Source: Stenotrophomonas nematodicola
GTDB taxonomy: Bacteria; Pseudomonadota; Gammaproteobacteria; Xanthomonadales; Xanthomonadaceae
Reading direction: 5' to 3'
Length of the DNA stretch: 64,000 bases
Assembly: GCF_009467805.1 (NCBI RefSeq)
Contig: NZ_WIAY01000002.1
Coordinates: 674,822-738,821, forward strand
The stretch's first letter is position 1. Every line of letters starts with the position of its first letter. Both the position numbers and the translations under genes were made by a program. Shown in pieces: positions 36,318 through 46,794 of this stretch. A model generated the notes under the pieces. That model saw nothing but the letters and a program-made list of their open reading frames with translations, was not told the origin of the DNA and did not search any database.

Positions 36318-36656
36318 ATGTCGACCGCCGATCCCATCTTTCTGTTGTTCACCACCTGCCCCGACGTGGCCTGCGCCACGCGGCTGGCACACGCGTTGGT
36401 GGAGGAACGGCTGGCCGCCTGCGTGACCCGCCTGGAAGGCGCGCACTCGACGTACCGCTGGCAGGGCCGGATCAACGAGGACCCCGAGGTCCAGCTGCTG
36501 ATCAAAACCACCGGCGCCCGCCTGGACGCGACCATCGCCCGCGTGCAGGCCCTGCACCCGTATGAACTCCCCGAGTGCATTGCGGTCGAAACCCGCGCCG
36601 GTCTACCGGCGTACCTGGATTGGATTCGGGCGCAGACCCGTGAGGAAAGTGATTGA
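36318..36656 (+). CDS. cutA: Divalent-cation tolerance protein CutA
   Basis: A 112-residue trimeric cytosolic protein linked to copper tolerance. The ferredoxin-like fold is evident from FLLFTTCPDVACATRLAHAL, ACVTRLEGAHSTYRWQGRI, VQLLIKTT and HPYELPECIAV. ATG 36318 matches the family start; a ribosome binding site is weak. The stop (TGA 36654-36656) overlaps the dsbD ATG by one base. The cutA-dsbD arrangement is widespread in proteobacteria. Confidence 0.95.
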   Translation: MSTADPIFLLFTTCPDVACATRLAHALVEERLAACVTRLEGAHSTYRWQGRINEDPEVQLLIKTTGARLDATIARVQALHPYELPECIAVETRAGLPAYLDWIRAQTREESD

Positions 36657-39013
36657 TGACGCTGCTTTGTCGTGTTGCCGCGCTGTGTGCGCTGCTGGTG
36701 CTGTCCCTGCCCGCCTGGGCCGTCAGTGAGAAAGACCTGCTTCCGGTGGATGAGGCGTTCGGGCTGACCGCGCAGGCGCGTGACCGCGACCGCATCGAAG
36801 TGCGCTGGTCCATCGCCCCGGGCTACTACCTGTACCGCCACCGCACCACGGTCAAGCCGGAGGCCGGCTTCGTCGCCGATGCACTGCAGATGCCGGCCGG
36901 CAAGAAGCACCACGATGACTTCTTCGGTGAAGTGGAAACCTACCGCGAACGTCTGATCGCGGTGCTGCCCGGCAAGGCCGCCGATGGCGCCGATACCGTC
37001 ACCCTGGAAGTGCGTTATCAGGGCTGCGCCGACGCCGGCGTCTGCTATCCGCCCCAGAAGCGCACGCTGCAGGTGAAGCTGCCGGGCGCCACAGCGACCC
37101 GCACCGATGCTCCGGCCGCGCTGCCTGCCGCCGCGCCAGCGGCGTCCTTCAACACCCCACTGTCCGGCGGCCTGCGCCTGCCCGGCATGGCCGCCAGCCA
37201 GGCGCTGCCGCTGCCCTCGGAAAAGGCCTTCGGCTTCGATGCGATCGTTGGCGACGGCAACACCGTGCTGCTGCGCTTCAGCCCCGCGCCGGGCTACTAC
37301 CTGTATCGCGACCGCACCTCGCTGAAGCTCGAAGGCGCCGCCGGCATCCGTGCCGACAAGCCCCGGTGGCCGGCCGCCCGCTCGCACCGTGACGAGCATT
37401 TCGGCGACGTGGCGGTGTATTTCGACCAGATCGACGTGCCGCTGCCGCTGCACCGCAGCCGTCCCGACGCGGCCGATGCCACCCTGGTGATCACCTTCCA
37501 GGGCTGCCAGACCGACGGTATCTGCTACCCGCCGATGACGCGGCGGGTAAAGCTGTCGCTGCCGGCAGGCAAGGTCAACGGCACCAGCAGCGATGCCAGC
37601 GTCAAGCAGGAGGTGATCGCACCGCTGCCCAGCCGTGACAAGCGTGCGCAGGCGCGCGACCGTGCCGACAGCGGCATCGCCACCCAGCCGATGCTGATCC
37701 GCCCCAACGAACCGGTGCTGCCGGTGGCCGAGCAGGCCGCCCCCGACGCCAGTGCCGACAACGCGCTGCGCACGCCGCCGCCGGGCAGCAACGACACCAC
37801 ACCGACCAGCCTGGTGGTGGCGCTGCTGCTGTCCCTGCTGGGCGGACTGATCCTCAACCTGATGCCGTGTGTCCTGCCGATCCTGTCGTTGAAGGTGCTG
37901 GGCGTGGCGCAGAGCGGGGAAAGCCGCCAGCGCGCGCGCAGCCATGCGCTGTGGTACACCGCCGGCGTACTGGTCGCCTTCGCCGCGATCGGCGGACTGG
38001 TGCTGGCCCTGCGCGCGGCAGGCCAGGCCGCAGGCTGGGGCTTCCAGCTGCAGCATCCGTGGTTCATCGCCGCACTGGTCTACCTGATGTTCGCCGTTGG
38101 CCTGAGTCTGTCCGGGGTGTTCACCCTGGGCGGCAGCCTGGGCGGGATCGGCCAGTCGCTGGCCTCGCGCAGCGGGCCGGTGGGCGATTTCTTCACCGGC
38201 GTGCTGGCCTGCGTGGTCGCCAGCCCGTGCGTGGCCCCGTTCATGGGCCCGGCTCTGGGATTTGCCTTCACCGCGCCGGCACCGCAGGCGATGCTGGTGT
38301 TCCTGGCACTGGGCCTGGGTCTGGCGCTGCCGTTCCTGCTGATCGGCTTCGTGCCGTCGCTGGCACGTCGCCTGCCGCGCCCGGGGGCGTGGATGGAAAC
38401 GCTCAAGCACGTGCTGGCCTTCCCGATGTACGGCACCGCGATCTGGCTGCTGTGGGTACTGGGCCAGCAGCGCGGCGTGGATGCGATGACCCTGGTGCTG
38501 GGCGGCCTGGTGGTACTGGCGTTGGCGCTGTGGTGGTTCGAGCGCAGCCGCTGGCGCAGCCAGCGCGTGGCCGGCCTGCTGGCCACGCTGCTGATCGTCG
38601 CCGCGCTCTATCCGGTGTGGGGCGTCACCCGCCTGGCGCCGCCGGCCAAGGCCGCGCAGGTGGCCAGCGACAACGTGGTGGCCTACTCCCCGCAGATGCT
38701 CGACCGCCTGCGCCAGGACAACCGCGTGGTGTTCGTCAACATCACCGCCGACTGGTGCGTCACCTGCAAGGCCAACGAGCGCACGGTGCTGGCCACCCAT
38801 GCGTTCGAGGACACCCTGCGCCGCACCAACGCGGTGTACATGCGCGGCGACTACACCAACGTGGACGAGCAGCTCACCGCCTTCCTCAACGAACACAAGG
38901 CCGTGGGCGTGCCGTTGTATGTGGTCTACGGCCCCGGCGCTCCGCCGACCGTGCTGCCGACCGTGCTGACCCAGGCCATCGTCGAAGAAGCCCTGCTGCG
39001 CACCGCGCGATGA
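36656..39013 (+). CDS. dsbD: Thiol:disulfide interchange protein DsbD with duplicated N-terminal domain
   Basis: A 785-residue membrane reductase that carries electrons from cytosolic thioredoxin to periplasmic proteins. After the signal peptide come two tandem DsbD-alpha domains (about 25-150 and 185-315): both contain PGYYLYR and a CYPP motif (GVCYPP, GICYPP). Eight helices (about 380-660) hold the paired cysteines in LMPCVLP (Cys405) and ASPCVAP (Cys525). The periplasmic thioredoxin domain has WCVTC (Cys701, Cys704). E. coli DsbD (about 565 residues) has one alpha domain; the second accounts for most of the extra length. Overlaps both neighbours. Confidence 0.95.
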   Translation: MTLLCRVAALCALLVLSLPAWAVSEKDLLPVDEAFGLTAQARDRDRIEVRWSIAPGYYLYRHRTTVKPEAGFVADALQMPAGKKHHDDFFGEVETYRERLIAVLPGKAADGADTVTLEVRYQGCADAGVCYPPQKRTLQVKLPGATATRTDAPAALPAAAPAASFNTPLSGGLRLPGMAASQALPLPSEKAFGFDAIVGDGNTVLLRFSPAPGYYLYRDRTSLKLEGAAGIRADKPRWPAARSHRDEHFGDVAVYFDQIDVPLPLHRSRPDAADATLVITFQGCQTDGICYPPMTRRVKLSLPAGKVNGTSSDASVKQEVIAPLPSRDKRAQARDRADSGIATQPMLIRPNEPVLPVAEQAAPDASADNALRTPPPGSNDTTPTSLVVALLLSLLGGLILNLMPCVLPILSLKVLGVAQSGESRQRARSHALWYTAGVLVAFAAIGGLVLALRAAGQAAGWGFQLQHPWFIAALVYLMFAVGLSLSGVFTLGGSLGGIGQSLASRSGPVGDFFTGVLACVVASPCVAPFMGPALGFAFTAPAPQAMLVFLALGLGLALPFLLIGFVPSLARRLPRPGAWMETLKHVLAFPMYGTAIWLLWVLGQQRGVDAMTLVLGGLVVLALALWWFERSRWRSQRVAGLLATLLIVAALYPVWGVTRLAPPAKAAQVASDNVVAYSPQMLDRLRQDNRVVFVNITADWCVTCKANERTVLATHAFEDTLRRTNAVYMRGDYTNVDEQLTAFLNEHKAVGVPLYVVYGPGAPPTVLPTVLTQAIVEEALLRTAR

Positions 39014-39561
39014 GCATGCGGCTGCCACGCCGGTACCTGGTGGTGGCGGCCGTAGCCGCCGCGGCCGGCATTGCCGCCGGTACCTGGCTGCATGGCACGC
39101 CGCCGGACGTTGTTCCGGCCCCATCGCCGCCGGCGCCGGTGGCCGGCCCCGGCGATCGCCTGCCGGCGATCACCCTGCCGGATCTGGACGGACGCCCGGT
39201 GGACCTGTCGCAGTTTGCCGGGCGACCGCTGCTGATCAACGTATGGGCCAGCTGGTGCGGCCCCTGTGTGGAGGAAATGCCGGCGCTGGCGGCCTTTGCC
39301 GCCAGCCAACCCGCCGACGGCGTGCAGGTGCTGGGGCTGGCGCTGGATACCGTCGAGGGTGTGCGCGGGTTCCTGGCGCAGGTGCCGGTGGACTACCCGA
39401 TCGTGCTAGATACCCCCGGCCCGGCCGACGCCAGCGTGCAGCTCGGCAATGCCAAGGGGCTGCTGCCCTACACGGTGCTGGTGGATGCACGCGGACGCAT
39501 CGTCAAACAGAAGCTCGGACCCTTCGCCCCCGGCGAGATCGAGGGATGGGCCCAGCCTTGA
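39010..39561 (+). CDS. TlpA/ResA-like membrane-anchored thioredoxin
   Basis: A 183-residue periplasmic thioredoxin-fold protein held by an N-terminal helix (about 9-27). The redox motif is ASWCGPC (Cys83, Cys86) and the cis-Pro lies in GLLPYTVL. The insertion between them (PADGVQVLGLALDTVEGVR) fits the TlpA/DsbE group, which reduces cytochrome c or copper-centre thiols. Its ATG overlaps the dsbD stop (ATGA), so DsbD is its likely electron donor. It converges on the uvrA2 gene. Confidence 0.9.
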   Translation: MSMRLPRRYLVVAAVAAAAGIAAGTWLHGTPPDVVPAPSPPAPVAGPGDRLPAITLPDLDGRPVDLSQFAGRPLLINVWASWCGPCVEEMPALAAFAASQPADGVQVLGLALDTVEGVRGFLAQVPVDYPIVLDTPGPADASVQLGNAKGLLPYTVLVDARGRIVKQKLGPFAPGEIEGWAQP

Positions 39562-39627
39562 CCGGGCTGGCTGTTCATGGCCCTCCAGTCCGGTTGCATG
39601 GCCGCGGCGGCGGGCGGTGTGCCCGGA

Positions 39628-42261
39628 TCACTCGAACCAGCGGCGCAGGTAGCGCGCGGTCGCACCGTGGCGGGCGCGACTGACCTGCGCGGGCGTGCCC
39701 TCGGCCACGATCGTGCCGCCCGCCTCGCCCGCCCCCGGGCCGATGTCGATCACCCAGTCGGCACCAGCGACCACGCGCAGGTCGTGTTCAACCACCACCA
39801 CGGTGTTGCCTGCATCCACCAACCCGTGCAGTTGCGCCATCAGCTTGTCCACATCGGCCGGATGCAGGCCGGTGGTCGGCTCATCGAGCACGTACAGCGT
39901 GCTGCCGCGCTGGCTGCGCTGCAGCTCGGTGGCCAGCTTGATGCGCTGCGCCTCGCCCCCGGACAGCTCGGTGGCGGGCTGGCCCAGGCGCAGGTAGCCC
40001 AACCCGATATCGCGCAGCAGCTGCAGCGGGCGCTGCACGGCTGGCTCATCGGCAAAGAACGCGAGCGCTTCCGCCACGGTCATCGCCAGTACCTGCGCGA
40101 TGTTGCGGCCGTTCCACTGCACCTCCAGCGTGCGGGCGTTGTAACGCTGCCCGTGGCAGGTCGGGCACGGCGCATACACGCTGGGCATGAACAGCAGTTC
40201 CACATGCACGAACCCCTCGCCCTCGCAGGTGTCGCAGCGGCCCTGGGCGACGTTGAACGAGAAGCGCCCGGCACCGTAGCGGCGCGCCTTGGCCATGCGC
40301 GTCCCCGCGAACAGGCGGCGCACGTGGTCGAACAGGCCGGTGTAGGTGGCCAGGTTGGAGCGGGGCGTGCGCCCGATCGGCTTCTGGTCCACGTTGACCA
40401 GCCGGGTGACCGCATCGGTGTCACCCTGCAGCCGCCCGCGCGTGCGCACGAGCGCGCTCGGCTGGGGCAGATCGCCGTCGCTCTCCTCCACCGCCGGCTC
40501 ATGGCCGAGGTGCTCGCCAACCAGCTCCACCAGCGCCTGGCTGACCAGGCTGGACTTGCCGGAACCGGACACGCCGGTCACTGCGGTGAACGCACCCAGC
40601 GGGAAACGCGCGTCCAGCCCATGCAGATTGTTGCGATGCAGCCCGCGCAGCGCCAGCCAGCCCGATGGTGGTCGCGGCGTGCGGCGTGGCGCCGCGCGAT
40701 CCTCGAACAGGTACGCCGCCGTCACCGACGCGGCGACCGTGCGCAGCCCGTCCGGCGGCCCGCTGTACAGCACCTGCCCGCCCTGCTCGCCCGCGCCGGG
40801 GCCGACATCGACCAGCCAGTCGGCACGGCGCAGCATCTCCAGGTCGTGTTCCACCACGAACAACGTGTTGCCGGCGGCCTTGAGCTGGTCCAGCGCACGA
40901 TGCAGCGCTTCCCCGTCCGCAGGGTGCAGGCCGGCGGTGGGCTCGTCGAGCACGTAGACCACGCCGAACAGGCTGGAGCGGATCTGCGTGGCCAGGCGCA
41001 GCCGCTGCAGCTCGCCCGGCGACAGCGTGGGCGTGGCGCGATCCATCGACAGATAGCCCAGGCCGAGATCCTCCAGGGTACCGATGCGATCGACCAGATC
41101 ACGCGCGATGCGCTGGGCGGCGATGCGCTTTTCTTCCGACAGGTCAGGGGTGCGCCGCACATCGCTGCCGCCGGCATGTGCGTTGCCACCGGCAGCCACC
41201 CGCCGTGCCGTGGCCTTGCGGCCTGCCGCGCGGCTGCGCGTGGCGCTCGCCACCGGCACGTCGAAACGCCCCTCGGCGGCCGGACGCAGCACCTGCGCCA
41301 TCGCCGCGAGCGACAGCTGCGACAGCGCGCCGATGTCCAGACCGGCGAAAGTGACCGACAGCGCCTCGCGTTTGAGGCGCTTGCCTTCGCACACCGGACA
41401 GGTCGCGCCGATCATGTAACGTGCCACGCGCTTCTTCATCATCGCGCTCTGCGTGGTGGCGAAGGTATGCAGCACGTAGCGGCGGGCACCGGTGAAAGTG
41501 CCCATGTAACTGGGCTCTTCCTTCCGGCGCAGCGCAGCGCGGGTTTCGGCCGGCGTGAAGCCCGCGTAGACCGGCGCCACCGGTTGCTCCTCAGTGAACA
41601 GAATCCAGTCGCGCTGCTTCTTCGGCAGCTCACGCCAGGGGATGTCCACGTCGTAGCCGAGCGTGACCAGGATGTCGCGCTGGTTCTGTCCGTGCCACGC
41701 AGGCGGCCACGCAGCTATCGCGCGCTCACGGATGCTCAGCGACGGATCGGGCACCATCGACTGCTCGGTCACTTCGTACACATACCCCAGCCCGTGGCAG
41801 TTCGGGCAGGCGCCCTGCGGTGTATTGGGCGAAAAGTCCTCGGCATACAGCATCGGCTGCGCGGCCGGATAGGTGCCGGCGCGCGAGTACAGCATGCGCA
41901 GCAGGCTGGACAGCGTGGTGACGCTGCCCACGCTGGACCGCACGCTGGCAGTGCCGCGCTGCTGCTGCAGCGCCACCGCCGGCGGCAGGCCGTCGATCGC
42001 ATCCACGTCCGGTACGCCGACCTGGTCGATCAGTCGCCGTGCGTAAGGTGACAACGACTCCAGGTAGCGCCGCTGCGCCTCGGCGTACAGCGTGCCGAAG
42101 GCCAGCGAGGACTTGCCCGAGCCGGAGATGCCCGAGAACACCACCAGCGCGTCGCGCGGCATGTCCACGTCGACATTCCTGAGATTGTGCTCGCGCGCGC
42201 CGCGTACACGGACGAATGCGCCGGGCTGCGCCGGTGCTGCCGGCTTCTTTCGTGTGCTCAT
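39628..42261 (-). CDS. UvrA paralogue (UvrA2-type excinuclease ATPase)
   Basis: An 877-residue ABC ATPase. It has two Walker A motifs ([14 protein letters not shown], Lys50; and [15 protein letters not shown], about residue 570), two ABC signatures ([16 protein letters not shown] and [17 protein letters not shown]) and zinc modules [24 protein letters not shown] and [18 protein letters not shown]. The region between the first Walker A and the zinc insertion is short, as in UvrA2 proteins that lack the UvrB-binding domain. A charged, Ala/Arg-rich insert lies at about 340-385. A stand-alone role in DNA damage or drug tolerance is suspected. No uvrB or uvrC nearby. Confidence 0.9.
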   Translation of the reverse strand: MSTRKKPAAPAQPGAFVRVRGAREHNLRNVDVDMPRDALVVFSGISGSGKSSLAFGTLYAEAQRRYLESLSPYARRLIDQVGVPDVDAIDGLPPAVALQQQRGTASVRSSVGSVTTLSSLLRMLYSRAGTYPAAQPMLYAEDFSPNTPQGACPNCHGLGYVYEVTEQSMVPDPSLSIRERAIAAWPPAWHGQNQRDILVTLGYDVDIPWRELPKKQRDWILFTEEQPVAPVYAGFTPAETRAALRRKEEPSYMGTFTGARRYVLHTFATTQSAMMKKRVARYMIGATCPVCEGKRLKREALSVTFAGLDIGALSQLSLAAMAQVLRPAAEGRFDVPVASATRSRAAGRKATARRVAAGGNAHAGGSDVRRTPDLSEEKRIAAQRIARDLVDRIGTLEDLGLGYLSMDRATPTLSPGELQRLRLATQIRSSLFGVVYVLDEPTAGLHPADGEALHRALDQLKAAGNTLFVVEHDLEMLRRADWLVDVGPGAGEQGGQVLYSGPPDGLRTVAASVTAAYLFEDRAAPRRTPRPPSGWLALRGLHRNNLHGLDARFPLGAFTAVTGVSGSGKSSLVSQALVELVGEHLGHEPAVEESDGDLPQPSALVRTRGRLQGDTDAVTRLVNVDQKPIGRTPRSNLATYTGLFDHVRRLFAGTRMAKARRYGAGRFSFNVAQGRCDTCEGEGFVHVELLFMPSVYAPCPTCHGQRYNARTLEVQWNGRNIAQVLAMTVAEALAFFADEPAVQRPLQLLRDIGLGYLRLGQPATELSGGEAQRIKLATELQRSQRGSTLYVLDEPTTGLHPADVDKLMAQLHGLVDAGNTVVVVEHDLRVVAGADWVIDIGPGAGEAGGTIVAEGTPAQVSRARHGATARYLRRWFE

Positions 42262-42328
42262 GCCAGCAGGATAGAGACCACCCCCGCACGCGGCCAGTGA
42301 AGGCGCGTGCGGGAACGATCGGCCCGTG

Positions 42329-44896
42329 TCAGGCGTGCGCCAGACGGGCGCTGCGCGGGGCCTGCGGCGGCTCCACCTCGAAGGCGGCCACCGCCTGGGA
42401 GAGATGCCTGGCCTGGCGCTGCAGCGCCTGCGCCGACGCCGAGGCTTCTTCCACCAGTGTGGCGTTCTGCTGGGTGCTGCCGTCCATCTGCAGCAGCGTC
42501 CTGCCCACCAGCGCGATGCCCACGCTCTGCTGCTGCGACGCGGCCGAGATGCCCGCCATGATCGCGGTCACCTGCTGCACGCTGCCGACGATCTGCTGCA
42601 TGGTCGCGCCGGCCTGATCCACCTGGCGCGTGCCCGCGGCGACGGTGTCCACCGAGGCCTCGATCAGACCCTTGATCTGGCGCGCGGCATCGGCACTGCG
42701 CTGGGCCAGCAGCCGCACCTCGCTGGCGACCACGGCGAAGCTGCGTCCCTGCTCGCCGGCACGCGCGGCCTCCACGGCGGCATTCAGCGCCAGGATGCTG
42801 GTCTGGAAGGCGATGCCGTCGATCACGCTGGTGATGTCGGCGATGCGATGCGATGCCTGGGCGATGTCGCGCATGCTCGCCACCACCTGCCCCACCGAAT
42901 CGCCACCGCGGACGGCGATGTCGGCTGCCTCGATCGCCAGGCGGTTGGCCTCCTGGGCGGACTCGGCGTTCTGGTGCACCGTGGCGGTGAGTTCCTCCAT
43001 CGACGATGCGGTCTCCTCCAGGTGCGCGGCCTGGCGCTCGGTACGATCGGCCAGGTCATGGTTGCCGCTGACGATCTCGCCGGCGGCGCCGTTGATCGCC
43101 ACCGACGCCTGCTGGATCCGCGCGACGATGTCGGTGAGCTGCTGCACGGTGGCATTGGCGTCGTCGCGCATCTGCGCGAATACGCCCTGGAAGTCACCGC
43201 GCATGCGCACCCGCAGGTCGCCCTGGGCCAGCGCCGACAGCAGCGCCTGCAGACCGGAGAGATTGCCCTGGAAGGTATCCAGCAGGCGGTTGATGCTCAC
43301 CGCCAGGGTCAGGACGAAGCCCTCTTTGCCGGCCACGTCGATGCGACCATTCAGGTCGCCCTGCGCGGCGGCATCGACCAGCGCGGCGACTTCGGTTTCC
43401 ACCGTGGTCTCCAGCGCGCGGCTGCGCCACTCCACCGCCGCGCCCAGCAGTTGGCCGTGATCGGTGATCGGGTTGACCACCAGCTGGTATCGGGTACCGG
43501 CGTGCACGATCTCGTGGCAGGCGCTGTCGGGGCCGTGCAACGTCTGCACGACGGTGGCGAACACCGGGTGCAGCTCCTGCGCGGAACGTCCGCGCCAGGC
43601 CAGCTCGTCGGTGCCGAGTTCGGCCTGCAGCGCGCGGTTGAGCAGGCTCACCCCGCCATGCGGGTCCAGCACCATCAGGCCGGTCTGTGCGCTGTCCAGC
43701 GCCTGCCGCGCACGCGCATTGTCGCGCGCGGCTGCGCGTTCGGCCTCGATCCGTTCACGCAACCGCTGCTGCATGTGCACCAGGCGCTGCGCGAGCTGGC
43801 CGATCTCGTCGTACGGGTTGTGCACGGCCAGCACCGTGTCCAGGCGATCCTCGGCGATGTCCTCGGCAAAGCGCAGCGTATCGGCAATGGGCCGGCGCAC
43901 GGCGCGCAGCACCAGCAGCAGCGTGGCGATCAGCACCAGTGCCACGAGCGCCAGCGTCAGCGCAAACCCCACCGTCATCGCGCGGTCCTGCGCCTGCTGA
44001 CGCTGGCGGGCGGCATCCAGCGCCGCCCCCTGTGCCTGCTCCAGCTGCTGCAGCGCCGGCGCGATCTGCTCAGCGGTGTCGGCCAGCGACTGCGCTTCCA
44101 CGTCCAGCCCGACCCGTGCGGCGGTGTAGGCCAGCAGCGCGCCCTGATAGGCGTCCATGCGTGCGCGCAGCGCATCCTGCGTGGCGCCGGGCAGGCCCGC
44201 GCCCGGCAGCGCCAGCTCGAACGGCAGGCGCGCTTCGCTGGCGCGGTCGGTATGGGTGGCATCGCCGCTGAGCAGCAGCAGCGCTTCTTCGCGGCGCATG
44301 CCCTGCCACTGCGCCTGCAGCAGCGGCGCCGCGGTGGTGTCCAGCACGGTGGCCACGGCCGCGGCCGCCGCTTCCAGCTGCGCGCGCAGGCCCGCGTCGC
44401 CGCGGCCCATTTCATCGGCACGGGCATTGAGTGCGGCAATGCCCTCGGCAAACTCGCCGGCGCGTGCGGCCAACGCATGCAGCGCCTCGGCCGTGCCCGG
44501 GTCGTGCGGGTCGCGCTGCAGTTGCGCCAGCGTTGCCTGCAGACGGTGCTGTGCCTGCTGCAGCGCGCTGCGGTCGGTGTCGTCGAACGTGAACGCGTAA
44601 CGGGTCTGCAGCCGCCGTGCGTCGGCCACCTGCGCAGCCAGCGCGGCGGCCAGCGCGGCATCCTGCTGGTGCGCGGCGAACGTCGCCGCCGCCCGTTCGC
44701 TGCTGTAGCGGGTGCCGGCGTAGACCAGGGCCACCACCAGCAGGCCGATGCCGCAGACCACCAGGCTGGCCTTCAGTTTGCGTGCGACACTGAGCCGCTG
44801 CAGCAGCCCGCGGGCGTGGCCGATGGGAAAGAGGGGCGATGCGCGTCCGCCGGAACGGGCGAACGAGGGAAACAGGCGGCGGGGGATGGCCGACAT
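42329..44896 (-). CDS. Methyl-accepting chemotaxis protein with PAS domain
   Basis: An 855-residue chemoreceptor. TM1 (about 44-61), a long helical periplasmic sensor (about 62-305), TM2 (about 307-330), HAMP, a PAS-like domain (about 400-490, starting [20 protein letters not shown]), a second HAMP-like region with repeats of AAQGDL.GRI, and the signalling domain (about 600-830) with the conserved tip [20 protein letters not shown]. The C-terminus lacks the NWETF pentapeptide for CheR/CheB. ATG 44896 is supported by GGAG. No chemotaxis operon adjoins it. Ligand unknown. Confidence 0.92.
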   Translation of the reverse strand: MSAIPRRLFPSFARSGGRASPLFPIGHARGLLQRLSVARKLKASLVVCGIGLLVVALVYAGTRYSSERAAATFAAHQQDAALAAALAAQVADARRLQTRYAFTFDDTDRSALQQAQHRLQATLAQLQRDPHDPGTAEALHALAARAGEFAEGIAALNARADEMGRGDAGLRAQLEAAAAAVATVLDTTAAPLLQAQWQGMRREEALLLLSGDATHTDRASEARLPFELALPGAGLPGATQDALRARMDAYQGALLAYTAARVGLDVEAQSLADTAEQIAPALQQLEQAQGAALDAARQRQQAQDRAMTVGFALTLALVALVLIATLLLVLRAVRRPIADTLRFAEDIAEDRLDTVLAVHNPYDEIGQLAQRLVHMQQRLRERIEAERAAARDNARARQALDSAQTGLMVLDPHGGVSLLNRALQAELGTDELAWRGRSAQELHPVFATVVQTLHGPDSACHEIVHAGTRYQLVVNPITDHGQLLGAAVEWRSRALETTVETEVAALVDAAAQGDLNGRIDVAGKEGFVLTLAVSINRLLDTFQGNLSGLQALLSALAQGDLRVRMRGDFQGVFAQMRDDANATVQQLTDIVARIQQASVAINGAAGEIVSGNHDLADRTERQAAHLEETASSMEELTATVHQNAESAQEANRLAIEAADIAVRGGDSVGQVVASMRDIAQASHRIADITSVIDGIAFQTSILALNAAVEAARAGEQGRSFAVVASEVRLLAQRSADAARQIKGLIEASVDTVAAGTRQVDQAGATMQQIVGSVQQVTAIMAGISAASQQQSVGIALVGRTLLQMDGSTQQNATLVEEASASAQALQRQARHLSQAVAAFEVEPPQAPRSARLAHA

Positions 44897-45146
44897 CACG
44901 TACTCCAAGCGGAATGACGCATCGGTATCGGCCGCACGCCGGTAGACTGTAGGCTTTTTTTCATCCCGATCGGCCAGCGCTCGCCGCTGCGCCCGTTGTA
45001 CCCGGCGCAGGCGACGCCAAGATGACGGCCGCACGCCGCCCACCACCGCGCGACGCAGCGTTCCAGGCGCGCCCGTACCGCCGGCTTGACCTCAACCACG
45101 GTTGAGCCGCGACAGTGGCGTCACCTTCCCCGGTGGTGGGCTGCCC

Positions 45147-45968
45147 ATGACCCCGCACGACCTTCACGCGTACCTGCAACGACTCGGCGAACCCACGCCA
45201 CCACCTCCCACGCTGGCGACACTGGCCCGGCTGCAGCAGCGGCACAACGCCATGTTCCCGTTCGAGACGCTCACCTGCCTGCTGCGCGATGCCGTCGCCA
45301 TCGACCTCCCCAGCGTGGCGCACAAGCTGCTGCACGAAGGGCGCGGCGGGTACTGCTATGAGCTCAATGGCCTGTTCCTGGCGCTGCTGCAGCACCTCGG
45401 CTTCCAGGCCCGCGCGCTGGCCGCGCGGGTGGTGATGGACGCCAGCGACGATTCACCCACCGCGCGTACCCACATGCTGGTGCTGGTGGTCATTGACGGG
45501 GTGGCCTACAGCGTGGATGTCGGTTTCGGTGGCAATACGCCGACCGGGCCGCTGCGGCTGGACCAGCGCTTCCCGCAGGCAACGCCCCACGAGCGCTACC
45601 GGATGGACCGGTACGAGGATGCGTATCTACTGCGGGTGGACGTGGGGGGCGAGTGGCGGCCGCTGTACCGCTTCGACCTGCAGGTGCAGGAAGCCGTGGA
45701 TCACATCGTCGGCAACTGGTATGTCTGCACGCATCCGGCGTCGTCCTTCCCCGGCCAGCTGCGTGCGGCACTGAGCGGCCCCGGCTGGCGGCGCACCCTC
45801 GGCGCCGGCCGTTATGCAGTGCATCGCCACGGGCAGCCGAGTGAGCGGCGCGCGCTGGTCGATGTGGAGGATGTGCTGCAGGTGCTGCGCGAGGACTTCG
45901 GCATCACCCCACCCACGCACCCACGCCTGCGCGACGCAATCGCCGCGTGGCTGCGCGGCGCGGCCTGA
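45147..45968 (+). CDS. Arylamine N-acetyltransferase
   Basis: A 273-residue cytosolic enzyme moving acetyl from acetyl-CoA to arylamines and hydrazines. The cysteine-protease-like triad is complete: RGGYCYELN (Cys70), RTHMLVL (His109) and YSVDVGFG (Asp124). The entry HNAMFPFETLTCLL is also typical. ATG 45147 gives the family length; an in-frame ATG at 45102 is possible. It is divergent from the chemoreceptor (250-bp gap without other genes) and convergent with the isochorismatase gene. Confidence 0.95.
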   Translation: MTPHDLHAYLQRLGEPTPPPPTLATLARLQQRHNAMFPFETLTCLLRDAVAIDLPSVAHKLLHEGRGGYCYELNGLFLALLQHLGFQARALAARVVMDASDDSPTARTHMLVLVVIDGVAYSVDVGFGGNTPTGPLRLDQRFPQATPHERYRMDRYEDAYLLRVDVGGEWRPLYRFDLQVQEAVDHIVGNWYVCTHPASSFPGQLRAALSGPGWRRTLGAGRYAVHRHGQPSERRALVDVEDVLQVLREDFGITPPTHPRLRDAIAAWLRGAA

Positions 45969-45987
45969 CGATGCGGCACCGTCGACG

Positions 45988-46674
45988 TCAACGTTGTACC
46001 GGCAGGGCCAGCACGGCGGCGGTGGACAGGACGCTGCCGAACGCGTCGGCGATTCCGGTCAGCGCGGCGCGGTGCAGCGCGTCGGCGCCCACCACCCCGT
46101 TGCCGTCGTACGCCTGCACGCTGCGGGTGGCGACTGCATCGGACGGCACGATCACCTCATAGCCCAGCGGCACCGCATCGCGGGCAGTGGTGGCCACGCA
46201 GACATGCGTCATCAGCCCTGCGATGATCAGCGTGCGGATGCCACGGGCCTTCAACTGCGCGTCCAGGTCGGTGCTGGCGAACGAACTCACCGTGGTCTTC
46301 CTGACGAGCGCGTGGTGGGCCGCCGGCTGCATGCCGGGAACCAGCTGCACGCCCACGCTGCCCTCGGCAAACACGGGTGCAGCAGCCGGGTTGACGTGCT
46401 GTACGTGGAACACGGCGATGCCGTTGGCGTCGGCCATGCGTACCAGCCGCTGGCTGTTGGCCAGCGCGGCGTCGCCGTCGGGGATCGGCAGCCGGCCGGT
46501 GTAATACTCATTCTGGAAATCGATCACCAGCAGCGCGGTGCTGTCGGCGTGCAGCTGCTGCGGTGCAGTGGCGCCGCCGAGGGTGCGCAGCGTGGGTGCA
46601 TCGGCGGCCGTCGCAGCGCCGCTGGCAGCGGCCAGGGTGATACCGGCGACGAGGGGAAGAATGAGAGCTTTCAT
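45988..46674 (-). CDS. Isochorismatase-fold hydrolase with signal peptide
   Basis: A 228-residue cysteine hydrolase. The triad is visible: LLVIDFQNEYY (Asp52), LVRKTTVSSF (Lys126) and GLMTHVCVATTARDAV (Cys159). The N-terminal 24 residues (MKALILPLVAGITLAAASGA and following) form a signal peptide, so it should act in the periplasm, unusual for this mostly cytosolic family. Substrates in the family include nicotinamide and other amides. ATG 46674 has GGAG upstream. It diverges from a GlxA-type regulator that probably controls it. Confidence 0.88.
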   Translation of the reverse strand: MKALILPLVAGITLAAASGAATAADAPTLRTLGGATAPQQLHADSTALLVIDFQNEYYTGRLPIPDGDAALANSQRLVRMADANGIAVFHVQHVNPAAAPVFAEGSVGVQLVPGMQPAAHHALVRKTTVSSFASTDLDAQLKARGIRTLIIAGLMTHVCVATTARDAVPLGYEVIVPSDAVATRSVQAYDGNGVVGADALHRAALTGIADAFGSVLSTAAVLALPVQR

Positions 46675-46794
46675 GTGGGGAACTCCGGGGCAGTGACGGG
46701 GGGTGGGCGGCGGTGCGCCGACGGCCACCATTGTTCCGCCCCCCCTGTTCGCGCCAACAGTGGCCCGGATGCCATTCACTGCTAGGATCGGGCC

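Noticed and set aside
35462..39124. 1220-codon minus-strand frame opposite the endonuclease, cutA and dsbD
   Set aside because: It spans several real genes on the opposite strand; composition is shadow-like.
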